A DNA stretch of 64,000 nt from Chelativorans sp. J32 (GCF_000518985.1 NZ_JAEQ01000020.1:38550-102549), one strand, 5' to 3'. Shown: positions 41,508 through 49,963, numbered from the stretch's first letter. Program-made: numbers and translations. The notes: generated by a model from the sequence alone, not told the origin.

Positions 41508-43187
41508 ATGAAGGTGGGTGACGCGATCGTCGAGATTTTGAAGCGCGAGGGTGTGGACGTGGTCATCGGCTATCCGGTGAACCATATCCTGGAGCACGCC
41601 GCGAAGGCTGGCGTCCGGCCCATCGTCGTGCGGCAGGAGCGTACGGGCATCCATATGGCGGACGCCATATCCCGCTTGAGTTCCGGCCGGAAGATCGGCG
41701 TCTTCGTGATGCAGCTTGGCCCTGGCGCAGAGAATTCCTATGGAGCGATAGCGCAAGCCTATTCCGAGTCGGTGCCGATCCTCGTGATGCCCGGTGGCTA
41801 TCCGCGCCGGTTGGCCCATGTGGAGCCGAACTTCAACCCGGTCATTGCCATGCAGCATGTGACCAAGTCAGCCGAGCCGATCAATGTGCCGGCTGACATC
41901 CCAAACATCTTCCGCCGCGCCTTCTCCCGATTGCGCAATGGATCGAAGGCGCCGGTTCTCGTCGAGATCCCGAACGATATCTGGAACGAAGAGGTGCCCG
42001 AGCCGCTCGCTTACCGGCCTGTCGTTTCGACGCGTAGCGGTCCCGATCCCGAGGCCGTCATTACAGCGGTCGACCTTCTGGTCAAGGCGAAACGGCCGGT
42101 GATCTATGCAGGGCAGGGCGTGCACTACGCGCGCGCTTGGCACCAGCTTCGTGCACTTGCCGAGAGGCTCGCCATTCCGGTCTGCACGAGCCTTGAGGGC
42201 AAGAGCGCCTTTCCGGAGAACCACCCGCTCGCATTGGGCTCCGGAGGTGCTGCCATTCCCAAAACGGTGCGTCACTTCCTGGATGAATCGGATCTGATCT
42301 TCGGCATCGGCTGCTCCTTCACCGAAACGTCCTTCGGCGTGCAGATGCCTCGCGGGAAGACCGTCATCCACGGCACGCTTTCCGCTGATCACATCAACAA
42401 GGACTATGAGGCTGCCGTGGCGTTGATCGGTGACGCCGGCCTCGTCCTCGATGCTGTCTTGGCCGAGCTTGAGCGCCGTGGCGTGGCTGTTCGCCCGCAT
42501 GATGAGGTGGCGAGGGAGATCGCGGCCGTCCGCGAGAGCTGGCTGGCGGAATGGATGCCCAAGCTCACCTTCGACGAGGCGCCGCTCACGCCCTATCGTG
42601 TGCTTTGGGACCTGCAGCACACCGTCGACGTCGCGAATACCATCATCACGCATGACGCGGGCAGCCCGCGCAACCAGCTGTCGCCCTTTTGGGTGTCGAC
42701 CGAGCCGCTCTCCTATATCGGCTGGGGGAAGACCACTCAGCTCGGCTACGGCCTCGGCCTTGCTATGGGCGCCAAGCTTGCCTGCCCGGACAAGCTTTGC
42801 ATCAACGTTTGGGGCGATGCGGCCATCGGCTTCACCGGCATGGATTTCGAGACGGCCGTAAGAGAGCGAATACCGATCCTCTCCATCCTCCTCAACAACT
42901 TCTCCATGGCGATGGAACTCCCGATCATGGAAGTCTCAACGGAAAGATATCGGGCGACGGATATTTCCGGCAATTATGCGGAGTTCGCGAAGGCGCTCGG
43001 CGGATACGGCGAGCGCATAACCGAGCCTGACCAGATCATTCCAGCAATCCAGCGCGGCATAGAGCAGACCCGCAAGGGCGTACCGGCGCTGCTCGAATTC
43101 ATCACATGCAAGGAACTCGCCGCCTCGAAATATCCCCCGAAAGAGCAAGGTTCCAGCCCCGGCGGAAAGGCTGCGCACTATGTTTGA
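41508..43187 (+). CDS. ThDP-dependent enzyme, acetolactate-synthase-like
   Basis: 559-residue thiamine-diphosphate enzyme of the AHAS/oxoacid-decarboxylase superfamily. The cofactor glutamate is in 'VVRQERTGIHMADAISR', and the C-terminal cofactor motif is 'NVWGDAAIGFTGMDFETA' to 'SILLNNFSMAM', where GDA replaces the usual GDG. The middle domain ('KRPVIYAGQGVHYARAWHQL') is intact. It lacks the AHAS FAD-contact features I would expect for a biosynthetic enzyme, so a catabolic 2-oxoacid decarboxylase, oxalyl-CoA-decarboxylase-like or C-C lyase is more likely. The stop overlaps the next start by eight bases, coupling it to the GlcD-like flavoprotein. Confidence 0.88.
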   Translation: MKVGDAIVEILKREGVDVVIGYPVNHILEHAAKAGVRPIVVRQERTGIHMADAISRLSSGRKIGVFVMQLGPGAENSYGAIAQAYSESVPILVMPGGYPRRLAHVEPNFNPVIAMQHVTKSAEPINVPADIPNIFRRAFSRLRNGSKAPVLVEIPNDIWNEEVPEPLAYRPVVSTRSGPDPEAVITAVDLLVKAKRPVIYAGQGVHYARAWHQLRALAERLAIPVCTSLEGKSAFPENHPLALGSGGAAIPKTVRHFLDESDLIFGIGCSFTETSFGVQMPRGKTVIHGTLSADHINKDYEAAVALIGDAGLVLDAVLAELERRGVAVRPHDEVAREIAAVRESWLAEWMPKLTFDEAPLTPYRVLWDLQHTVDVANTIITHDAGSPRNQLSPFWVSTEPLSYIGWGKTTQLGYGLGLAMGAKLACPDKLCINVWGDAAIGFTGMDFETAVRERIPILSILLNNFSMAMELPIMEVSTERYRATDISGNYAEFAKALGGYGERITEPDQIIPAIQRGIEQTRKGVPALLEFITCKELAASKYPPKEQGSSPGGKAAHYV

Positions 43188-44556
43188 AGCCTTCCGTGCC
43201 ATAGAAGACCTGAAACCGGTCCTCGGCGATCGGCTCGTTACATCCGGGGCGGTTCGCGAGCACCATAGCCACGACACGTCGCGCCTGCCTCCTTCCATGC
43301 CGGATGCGGTTGCCTTTCCCGAAAGCGAGGGGGACGTTCAGGCGATCGTGCGGACTTGCGCGGCTTATGGGGTGCCGGTCGTGCCCTTCGGAGTAGGTTC
43401 CTCCATGGAGGGGCACACCATTCCCATCCAGGGCGGAATCTCGGTCAGCACCCGGCACATGAATCGGATCCTTGAAGTCAAGCCCGAGGATTTTCTGGCG
43501 GTCGTCGAGCCCGGCGTCACGCGCAAGCAGCTCAATGTGGCCCTTCGCGATACGGGATTGATGTTCTCGGTGGATCCAGGGCCGGACGCTTCGCTCGGCG
43601 GCATGGCTTCGACGCGCGGCAGCGGGACGACCGCCGTGCGCTACGGCACCATGCGGGAGAATGTCATTGGCCTCCGCGTCGTCACGCCCGACGGCACCGC
43701 TATCCGCACCGGATCGCGGGCTAGGAAATCGTCCACGGGTTACGACCTGACGCATCTTTTCGTCGGTGCGGAAGGTACCCTTGGCATCATCACCGAGCTG
43801 ACGGTGCGTCTCCATCCCATTCCGGAAGAGGTTTCGTCGGCGATTTGCGCGTTCCCGAACATACGGAACGCCGTCGAGGCGGTGATCGCGACGATCCAAT
43901 ACGGGATCCCGGTGGCCCGTGTCGAATTCTTGGACGAGGTCGCTATCGGCGGGGTAAACAATTACTCCAGGCTCGACCTGAAAGTAGCGCCCACCCTTTT
44001 CTTCGAGTTTCATGGGACCAAGGCCTGGGTTGGGGAGCAAGCCCAGGTCGCCGAGGAGATCTGCCTTGAGAATGGCGGAACCGGCTTCCGCTGGTCGACC
44101 GACGCGGCCGAGCGGGCGCGGCTATGGCAGGCACGCCACGACATTTTATGGGCAACCAAGGCGATCAGGCCTGGCTGCGATCTCTATACCGGCGATATCT
44201 GTGTCCCTATCTCACGTTTGGCCGAAAGCATCGTGGCGGCCCGTGAGGATATCGACGCTTCGCCGCTAACCGGCCAGATTATCGGCCATGTCGGTGACGG
44301 CAATTATCACACCGCTTATCTCATCGATCCGAACAACCCTGACGAACTGGCAGAAGCTGAACGCCTTGCGGATCGGTTGGTCGAACGGGCGCTGGCTGTT
44401 GGCGGGACGGCCAGCGGAGAGCACGGCATCGGCATCGGAAAGCTTAAATTCATGCGCCGCGAGCATGGCGAGGCGGTGGACGTGATGAAGCGCATAAAGG
44501 CAGCGCTCGACCCAGCCGGCATCATGAATCCCGGGAAAATGGGCCAGGCAGGATAG
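43180..44556 (+). CDS. FAD-linked D-2-hydroxyacid oxidase/dehydrogenase (GlcD/D-LDH-like)
   Basis: 458-residue flavoprotein of the PCMH/vanillyl-alcohol-oxidase superfamily. The FAD-binding domain shows 'VVPFGVGSSMEGHTIPIQ', 'LGGMASTRGSGTTAVRYG' and 'KSSTGYDLTHLFVGAEGTLG'. The C-terminal half is the FAD-oxidase_C domain with 'IIGHVGDGNYHTAYLID' and 'ASGEHGIGIGKLKFMRREHG' (metal-binding His region and GEHG motif). These are typical of D-lactate dehydrogenase (cytochrome) and glycolate oxidase GlcD. It likely produces a 2-oxoacid for the ThDP enzyme it overlaps. The neighbour downstream is convergent, ten bases away. Confidence 0.92.
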   Translation: MFEAFRAIEDLKPVLGDRLVTSGAVREHHSHDTSRLPPSMPDAVAFPESEGDVQAIVRTCAAYGVPVVPFGVGSSMEGHTIPIQGGISVSTRHMNRILEVKPEDFLAVVEPGVTRKQLNVALRDTGLMFSVDPGPDASLGGMASTRGSGTTAVRYGTMRENVIGLRVVTPDGTAIRTGSRARKSSTGYDLTHLFVGAEGTLGIITELTVRLHPIPEEVSSAICAFPNIRNAVEAVIATIQYGIPVARVEFLDEVAIGGVNNYSRLDLKVAPTLFFEFHGTKAWVGEQAQVAEEICLENGGTGFRWSTDAAERARLWQARHDILWATKAIRPGCDLYTGDICVPISRLAESIVAAREDIDASPLTGQIIGHVGDGNYHTAYLIDPNNPDELAEAERLADRLVERALAVGGTASGEHGIGIGKLKFMRREHGEAVDVMKRIKAALDPAGIMNPGKMGQAG

Positions 44557-44566
44557 AAAGTTGCGC

Positions 44567-45295
44567 TCAGCCGCGGCCGAGGAAGGGGACCTTGACGGGC
44601 AGGATCGTCGTATCGAGCATCGTAATCTCGGGCGGAAGGCTCGCCATCAGGACAACGACACGACCGAGGTCGGCCGGGTCGATGCAATCGCTTTGCAGCC
44701 TGTCGGTGACGCCTGGTACCAGCGCGCTGACGGTAGCCCCCGGATGCAGGGCGGAGGCCGTGATGTTGTGGTCCCTGCCGTCGAGGGCGATGGAGCGGGT
44801 AAGCCCTTCGATCGCAAACTTCGTCACCGTATAAGCCATCGAGTTGGGCCGCGGTATCTTGGCCGAAAGCGAGCCGATATTGATGATGCGTCCTCCTCCG
44901 TTGCGCTTCATGGTCCTGATGGCTTCGCGGCTGCAGAGAAAGGCAGAGGTGAGATTCGTATCGACAACCTCGCGCCAGCGTTCAAGGGCCAGTTCCTCGG
45001 TGGGCGTCGCGTCCGCTATTCCGGCATTGTTGACGAGAACGTCGAGCCGCCCTGCCAGACGCTCCACCTCGCGGAAAAGATGCTGTACCTCCTCTTCTTG
45101 CGTCACATCCGCCGGCACGGCGAAGGCCCTCCCGCCCCGTTCTTCGATCTCCTCGACAATCCTCCTCAACTTGTCGCCGCTGCGTGCTGCGAGGATGGTT
45201 ACGGCACCTTCGCGCGCCATTTCTCTCGCGATGCCCAGTCCAATACCGCTGCTGGCACCTGTGACGATGGCTACCTTTCCCTGGATAGACTCCAT
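44567..45295 (-). CDS. Short-chain dehydrogenase/reductase
   Basis: 242-residue classical SDR. The cofactor motif is 'VTGASSGIGLGIAREMA', 'NNAGIAD' is the structural NNAG, the catalytic Ser is in 'IINIGSLSAKIPRP', and Tyr-x-x-x-Lys in 'MAYTVTKFAIEGLTR'. Substrate unknown. It follows the ferredoxin gene by 40 bases on the same strand, in an operon read away from the A1 hydrolase gene. Confidence 0.92.
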   Translation of the reverse strand: MESIQGKVAIVTGASSGIGLGIAREMAREGAVTILAARSGDKLRRIVEEIEERGGRAFAVPADVTQEEEVQHLFREVERLAGRLDVLVNNAGIADATPTEELALERWREVVDTNLTSAFLCSREAIRTMKRNGGGRIINIGSLSAKIPRPNSMAYTVTKFAIEGLTRSIALDGRDHNITASALHPGATVSALVPGVTDRLQSDCIDPADLGRVVVLMASLPPEITMLDTTILPVKVPFLGRG

Positions 45296-45335
45296 ATCGC
45301 TCCTCCTCCTCCACGACCCGCAAGGTCCCAGAACC

Positions 45336-45659
45336 TTATTGCTGACGCTCCGGAATGTGCAGATGAATGCCGCTCAATGCTGAATCTAGGACGATTTGGC
45401 AGCCGAGCCGGCTGCAAGGGCGGCGTTCCGCGGCGACGAAATCCAACATATCCTCTTCCTCCGGCGATGGGGGAGGGACCTTATCCAGAAACGTTTCGTC
45501 CACATAGATGTGGCAAGTGGCACAAGTCGCGCTGCCGCCGCACTCGGCCACGATACCTTCGACACCATTCCAAAAGGCGGCCTGCATAATGGTCGTACCC
45601 TCCTCGACATCGACCTCAATCTGCTTCCCTTTCATGTCGGTGAATGTGACCTGAACCAC
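45336..45659 (-). CDS. [2Fe-2S] ferredoxin, adrenodoxin/putidaredoxin type
   Basis: 107-residue ferredoxin. The cluster cysteines are in 'ECGGSATCATCHIYVD' (C-x5-C-x2-C) and 'SRLGCQIVLD', the arrangement of ferredoxins that serve P450s and some ring hydroxylases. The family start 'MVQVTFTDMKGKQIEVDVEEG' is intact, and GGGAGG precedes the ATG. A cognate reductase lies at 29632. No P450 or oxygenase is present in the window, so the terminal acceptor is elsewhere, or one of the island's enzymes uses it. Confidence 0.94.
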   Translation of the reverse strand: MVQVTFTDMKGKQIEVDVEEGTTIMQAAFWNGVEGIVAECGGSATCATCHIYVDETFLDKVPPPSPEEEDMLDFVAAERRPCSRLGCQIVLDSALSGIHLHIPERQQ

Positions 45660-45731
45660 TCTTCCCTCCCAAATTTCAGCTAGTTGCCGAAGTCACCCGC
45701 TAGAGACGAGGGCGCGCTTTCCAGTTTGAGA

Positions 45732-45750
45732 AATTTGCATAACATGTTAA
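45732..45750 (+). promoter_or_regulatory. Shared promoter element 1 (ferredoxin / hydrolase A1)
   Basis: AATTTGCATAACATGTTAA lies in the divergent gap between the ferredoxin operon and the A1-B1-Rieske operon. It contains the perfect palindrome TAACATGTTA (45740-45749). It matches 17 of 19 positions of the element at 49772-49790 in front of the duplicate A2-B2 genes, although the two intergenic regions otherwise do not look alike. Confidence 0.55.
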
Positions 45751-45837
45751 CTAGAGGCCTGGAAAGGGGTCGCGGAGCCATGTGCACCGGAGGAGAGGGG
45801 CATCGGGTTCTTCACTGACGTCGAGGAGGAGATCGCT

Positions 45838-47208
45838 GTGCTGGGTGTTGAGCAGGGTAGCGGGCAGACCGTGATCGCAGGGCTGCGAGCGATAGATTGC
45901 GACGTGCATCCAAGGCTTCCCATGGAAGCCGATCTTTCCCCTTATCTGGATAGCTATTGGCGGGAGATGTTCGACTATCGCGGCATCAACCGCCTGGAAT
46001 TGATGAGTTATCCGGTCAGTACCCTGCCATATCGGCGGCCGGGCTATGAGAAAGCGGCTGAGGATGCGGCTTCCCTGGGAAAGGCTTTGCTTGATCCGCT
46101 CGATCTTTCGGCAGCGATCCTGAACGTAATTTCGGGAGCGCACGCGGCGTACGATCCATATCTCGCCACCGTGCTCTGCGAGGCGACCAATCGCTGGATC
46201 GCAGCGGAGTGGCTGGATGTCGACCCAAGGCTGCGCGGTTCGCTCCTGGTGCCCTTTCAGAACCCGGAGGCGGCCGTCCGGGAAATCGAGAAATATGCCG
46301 ACGATCGGAGGTTTGTGCAGGTCCTCACCATCGTCATGGGCGATCATCCGCTTGGCCAGCGTATCTACTGGCCGATCTACGAGGCAATGGCGCGGAACGG
46401 ATTTGTCCTCGGCATTCATCCCGGCAGCAGTTATCGCCATGCTCCGACGCAATGCGGTTTCCCGTCATTCCGAGTGGAAGAAATGGTCGGGCAATCCCAG
46501 GTCTTCGCGAGCCAGGTTGCAAGTCTGGTCGCAGAAGGGGGCTTCGGGAAATTTCCCGATCTGAAGGTGGTCCTGATCGAATCCGGCGTGAGCTGGCTTC
46601 CAGGCCTGATGTGGCGAATGTCGAAGGATTGGAAAGGTGCCCGCATAGAAGTCCCCTGGGTCCAGGAGCCTCCGGCGCAGGTGATCGCCCGGCACGTCCG
46701 GCTGACCGTGCAACCCTTCGACAGCCCGCTCCAAGCCCGTGAGGTCGAGTGGATCATCGAGCATCTTGGATCGGAGGATATGCTCCTCTTCTCCACCGAC
46801 TTCCCGCATCCTCATAGGGGCGAACTGAATGATTGGCCCGTCATGCTGCCTGCAAGGCTTGCTCCGAAGATCGCCTGCGACAATGTGCTTGCAACCTACC
46901 CCAGATTAGAGGTGAGGCGATTATGGACGCGGTTCTGGAAACGGATCACCCCGCCGCCAGCAAAGCGGGGGTGGTCGATTGCGATATCCACCCGGCCTTT
47001 TCCAAGCCGGGGGAACTCGCCGCCTTTCTTCCGGAGCGCTGGAAGGCGCATGTGCGCGACTTTGGCATGCCTACGCCGAATGTTTATGTGGGGGCGCTCG
47101 CCTATCCCCGGCTCGCGCATGGCATGCGGCGCGATTCCTATCCGCCCGCAGGCGGGCCGCCCGCCTCTGATCTTTCCTTCATGCAGGAGCAGTTGCTGGA
47201 TCCCCTGA
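45838..47208 (+). CDS. Amidohydrolase-2 family protein A1 (native stop apparently lost by frameshift)
   Basis: First member of the A1-B1 pair, a TIM-barrel metal-dependent hydrolase or decarboxylase. The first metal motif is Asp-x-His ('AIDCDVHPRLP') rather than His-x-His. Later positions are 'LGIHPGSSYRHAP', 'LIESGVSWLPGLMWRM' and 'LLFSTDFPHPH'. The paralogue A2 is 357 aa and ends 'STYPRLGG'; here the alignable part ends 'ATYPRL' near 46908, but the frame continues about 100 residues through the start of gene B1. One extra C in CCCC at 46899-46902 would explain it: without that base the frame stops at a TAG at 46907-46909, giving 356 aa. GTG start with GAGGAG upstream. Confidence 0.82.
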   Translation: MLGVEQGSGQTVIAGLRAIDCDVHPRLPMEADLSPYLDSYWREMFDYRGINRLELMSYPVSTLPYRRPGYEKAAEDAASLGKALLDPLDLSAAILNVISGAHAAYDPYLATVLCEATNRWIAAEWLDVDPRLRGSLLVPFQNPEAAVREIEKYADDRRFVQVLTIVMGDHPLGQRIYWPIYEAMARNGFVLGIHPGSSYRHAPTQCGFPSFRVEEMVGQSQVFASQVASLVAEGGFGKFPDLKVVLIESGVSWLPGLMWRMSKDWKGARIEVPWVQEPPAQVIARHVRLTVQPFDSPLQAREVEWIIEHLGSEDMLLFSTDFPHPHRGELNDWPVMLPARLAPKIACDNVLATYPRLEVRRLWTRFWKRITPPPAKRGWSIAISTRPFPSRGNSPPFFRSAGRRMCATLACLRRMFMWGRSPIPGSRMACGAIPIRPQAGRPPLIFPSCRSSCWIP

Positions 47209-48017
47209 ATATCGAGTTCGGCATTCTGCAGCCATTGAGCACGGGGCACGGCACGCTCAATCTGGAGCTAGGGGCAGCGCTTTGCCAGGCGACCAACGAT
47301 TGGCAGATCGACAAATGGCTGTCCAAGGACGCACGGCTGCGCGGTTCCATCGTAGTGCCGCAGGAGGATGCCGCGGCGTCGGTGCGCGAGATCGAGCGGC
47401 GCGCGCCGGATCGGCGCTTTGTGCAGATCTCCGTCACGCCGCGTTCGCTGGAGCCTCTCGGGCGTAAGCGGTACTGGCTGATCTATGAGGCCGCCCAGCA
47501 CCATGATCTTCCGATAAGCATGCATTCCGCGGCTTATGGCGCGCGCGCCAACACGGGCGCCGGCTGGACCTCATTCTATATCGAGGAGCATTTCGCCTTT
47601 TCTCATGCCGCCCAGACCAACCTAGCCAGCATGATCTTCGAAGGAGTCTTCGAGGCCTTCCCCAATTTGAAGGTCATCCTCGTGGAAGGCGGTTTTGCCT
47701 GGTTCGCTCCGCTCATCTGGCGGATGGAGCGTGAATGGGAGCGGATGCAAGCTGAAGTCCCTCATCTGAAGCGGCGGCCGACGGATTATGTGCGCGACTG
47801 CGTTTACCTCACCACCCAGCCCGTGGAGGAGCCCCCGGTGAACCGGCATCTGAGCGACATCCTGCGTTGGGTCGGGACCGAGCGGCTGCTCTTTTCGACC
47901 GATTATCCGCATTGGGATTTCGATCATCCGGACCATGCCTTCAAGGTTCCGCTGACGCCCCAAGAGCGGCGCGCGATTTTGAGAGACAACGCGGTCAAGC
48001 TGTTCAGGCTGGCTTGA
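46923..48017 (+). CDS. Amidohydrolase-2 family protein B1
   Basis: 364-residue partner of A1 and paralogue of B2 (51040-52143). Metal-site segments are 'VVDCDIHPAFS' (Asp-x-His), 'LPISMHSAAYG', 'ILVEGGFAWFAPLIWRME' and 'LLFSTDYPHWDFDHP'; the C-terminus 'RRAILRDNAVKLFRL' is the usual family end. The ATG at 46923 has GAGGTGAGG at 46909-46917 and gives an N-terminus like that of B2. The Rieske ferredoxin gene follows 31 bases after the stop. Since A and B types are always adjacent here, they may work as a hetero-oligomer or on successive steps. Confidence 0.9.
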   Translation: MDAVLETDHPAASKAGVVDCDIHPAFSKPGELAAFLPERWKAHVRDFGMPTPNVYVGALAYPRLAHGMRRDSYPPAGGPPASDLSFMQEQLLDPLNIEFGILQPLSTGHGTLNLELGAALCQATNDWQIDKWLSKDARLRGSIVVPQEDAAASVREIERRAPDRRFVQISVTPRSLEPLGRKRYWLIYEAAQHHDLPISMHSAAYGARANTGAGWTSFYIEEHFAFSHAAQTNLASMIFEGVFEAFPNLKVILVEGGFAWFAPLIWRMEREWERMQAEVPHLKRRPTDYVRDCVYLTTQPVEEPPVNRHLSDILRWVGTERLLFSTDYPHWDFDHPDHAFKVPLTPQERRAILRDNAVKLFRLA

Positions 48018-48048
48018 GCGGGACGGTAAAAGAAGGAGGAAAAGCCGG

Positions 48049-48462
48049 ATGGCGCAGCATGTTGTCTGCAGGAGTGACGAAATCCCGGTTGGCGGGTCGC
48101 GGCGCGTGAACGTAGCCGGAAGAGACATCGCCATTTTCAATGTGGACGGCACCTTCGCGGCAATCGCGAACAGATGCCCTCACGAGGGGGCAAGTCTCTG
48201 CAAGGGCAGGATCTATGGCCTCATCCGCTCCGATGAGCCCGGTCAATATTGGGTCGAACGGCCTGGAGAACTGGTGCGCTGCCCCTGGCACGGCTGGGAA
48301 TTCGATATTCGGACCGGCAAGTCGTACTGCGACCCCGCCCGCACGCGCGTAAAGAGCTACGACGTTTCCGTGACGAAGGGTTCGGCTCTGCAGGAGGGGC
48401 CCTACCAGATCGAGGTCTACGAGGTTTCCTTGCAGGACAATTATATCGTGCTGACGCTATGA
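48049..48462 (+). CDS. Rieske-type [2Fe-2S] ferredoxin
   Basis: 137-residue soluble Rieske protein. The cluster ligands are Cys-x-His in 'NRCPHEGASLCKG' and Cys-x-x-His in 'VRCPWHGWEFDIRTG', the bacterial ferredoxin or oxygenase-component pattern, with no membrane anchor. It is longer than the ~105-residue BphF type because of an insert between the two motifs ('IRSDEPGQYWVERPGELV'). Third gene of the A1-B1 operon. It probably carries electrons from the reductase at 29632 to an oxygenase not encoded in this window, or to one of the enzymes here. Confidence 0.92.
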   Translation: MAQHVVCRSDEIPVGGSRRVNVAGRDIAIFNVDGTFAAIANRCPHEGASLCKGRIYGLIRSDEPGQYWVERPGELVRCPWHGWEFDIRTGKSYCDPARTRVKSYDVSVTKGSALQEGPYQIEVYEVSLQDNYIVLTL

Positions 48463-48479
48463 TCCTCCTCCGATCATAG
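48457..48479. terminator. Hairpin spanning two convergent stop codons
   Basis: CTATGATC and GATCATAG form an 8-bp stem around a seven-base pyrimidine loop. The stem contains the stop codons of both the Rieske gene (+) and the alpha-hydroxyacid oxidase gene (-). It could act as a bidirectional transcript end, though there is no T tract. Confidence 0.4.
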
Positions 48480-49727
48480 GGAGGGCTGCATGGCCACAGC
48501 AGAACCTGCTTGCGCCGGCGCGCGAAAGTCCTCCGGCTTCCAGCACCCGCGATGCCGTACCGCCAGCGACGCTGCGCCTGCGATCGTGCGGGCGCCGGTC
48601 TGGCCGAGAGCGATCCGCAATTCGTCCATGAGCGCTGTTGCGACATGCCGCGGCCCATCGGGGCCCAGCGCGGCCAGGCCGAGCATGAAGCCGCGTCCGG
48701 CGAGCACTGCATCTGCCCCGACCGCAAGGGTCTTGAGGATATCCGTTCCTGACATGATGCCGCTGTCCATAAGGACCGTCATATCGCGACCGACCGCAGC
48801 GCGTATCGCCGGCACGAGATCGATCGTCGCGGGGGAGGGGTCGAACTGGCGGCCGCCGTGGTTGGAGATGATCACCCCATCGAGACCCAGCGAGCGGGCC
48901 TTCTCTGCATCTGCCGGATGCAATATCCCCTTCAGCACCATGGCGCGGGGCCAGCGATCCCGGATGCGGGCGATCAGATCCCAGGTGATGCCGCTGCCCG
49001 CCCTGCAATTGCGCAGAAAGCCTTCGATCTCCCGTCTAGTCGCGCCTTCACGGCAGTAGGCTGCGAGATTGGCGTAGCGCGGCACGCCCTCCCGTGCCAA
49101 GGCCGCGAGCCAGCGCGGCCGCATCAGCATGCCCAGGAGGACTTTTGGCGTGATACGGAAAGGCACGGCCGCCCCGTTGCGCATATCGCGTACACGGCGG
49201 GCGGGGAGCGGGATGTCAAGCGTAACCGCCAGCACTCGCGCGCCTGCCGCATCAGCTCTTCTCATCAGATCGAAAGTGACGCGGTGATCATCCGCGGGAG
49301 CGCTATATAGCTGGAACCAGAATGCATCCGGTGCCTGGCGCGCTACTTCCTCGATTGGTGCAGCAGCCATGGTGCTCATTATATGAGCCAGCCCCAGTTC
49401 TTGCGCCGTCCGGGCCAAATGGCGCGTCGCGCCGGGCCAAATGCCGCCGTCCATGCCCACGGGCGCGATCACCAAGGGAGCAGCATAGCGGCGCCCGAAA
49501 AGCTCCGTTGAAAGGTCGATCGAGGAGATGTCTGTACAGTAACGCGGGACGATCTCGACCGCCCGAAGAGCAGCATAGTTACGGTGCCGTGACATTTCAT
49601 TGCCGGTGCCACCCTCAAGATAATCGAACGTAAAATAGGGGATCCGCCGTCGCGCTCTATTCTCGAGGCTTTCCAGCGTAGGAAACTGGTTTCGCCATGT
49701 TGCAAGGCGGCGCTCGCGAGCATTCAT
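48474..49727 (-). CDS. FMN-dependent alpha-hydroxyacid oxidase/dehydrogenase (mandelate/lactate type)
   Basis: 417-residue enzyme oxidising an L-2-hydroxyacid to the 2-oxoacid. The family core is present: 'YFTFDYLEGGTGNE', 'PLVIAPVGMDGGIWPGAT', 'LGLAHIMSTMAAAPIEEVA', the active-site 'IISNHGGRQFDPSPATIDLV' with catalytic His and substrate-binding Arg, and 'VLMDSGIMSGTDILKTLAVG' with the FMN phosphate site. The ATG at 49727 has GGGAGGAGA upstream. In a mandelate-like scheme it would supply the benzoylformate-decarboxylase-like enzyme at 33500. It is divergent from A2 across a 236-base region with shared element 2. Confidence 0.92.
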   Translation of the reverse strand: MNARERRLATWRNQFPTLESLENRARRRIPYFTFDYLEGGTGNEMSRHRNYAALRAVEIVPRYCTDISSIDLSTELFGRRYAAPLVIAPVGMDGGIWPGATRHLARTAQELGLAHIMSTMAAAPIEEVARQAPDAFWFQLYSAPADDHRVTFDLMRRADAAGARVLAVTLDIPLPARRVRDMRNGAAVPFRITPKVLLGMLMRPRWLAALAREGVPRYANLAAYCREGATRREIEGFLRNCRAGSGITWDLIARIRDRWPRAMVLKGILHPADAEKARSLGLDGVIISNHGGRQFDPSPATIDLVPAIRAAVGRDMTVLMDSGIMSGTDILKTLAVGADAVLAGRGFMLGLAALGPDGPRHVATALMDELRIALGQTGARTIAGAASLAVRHRGCWKPEDFRAPAQAGSAVAMQPSL

Positions 49728-49771
49728 CCGTTTCTCCTCCCGCACAATATTCCTCCCAACCTCTTTTAGCG

Positions 49772-49790
49772 AATTTGCTTAGCATGTTAA
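49772..49790 (+). promoter_or_regulatory. Shared promoter element 2 (hydroxyacid oxidase / hydrolase A2)
   Basis: AATTTGCTTAGCATGTTAA lies in the divergent gap between the oxidase gene and the A2-B2 operon, with core TTAGCATGTTAA. It differs from the element at 45732-45750 at two positions. A related core (TTAGCACATTAA, read on the minus strand) lies at 53206-53217. Confidence 0.55.
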
Positions 49791-49963
49791 ATGTATGATA
49801 TTGTCTTCGAGGCGTTCGAGAGAGGTGAACGGCGACGCCGCTTCAAGGCGCCCGTCGTTGAACACGCGGAGGAGAGAACTCGATGGAAAAACAAGGGAAT
49901 TGCATAGCGGCCGCACCGTCGTTGCCGCACCCGCCGGCGCCATCCAGATAAACGGCTATTCCC

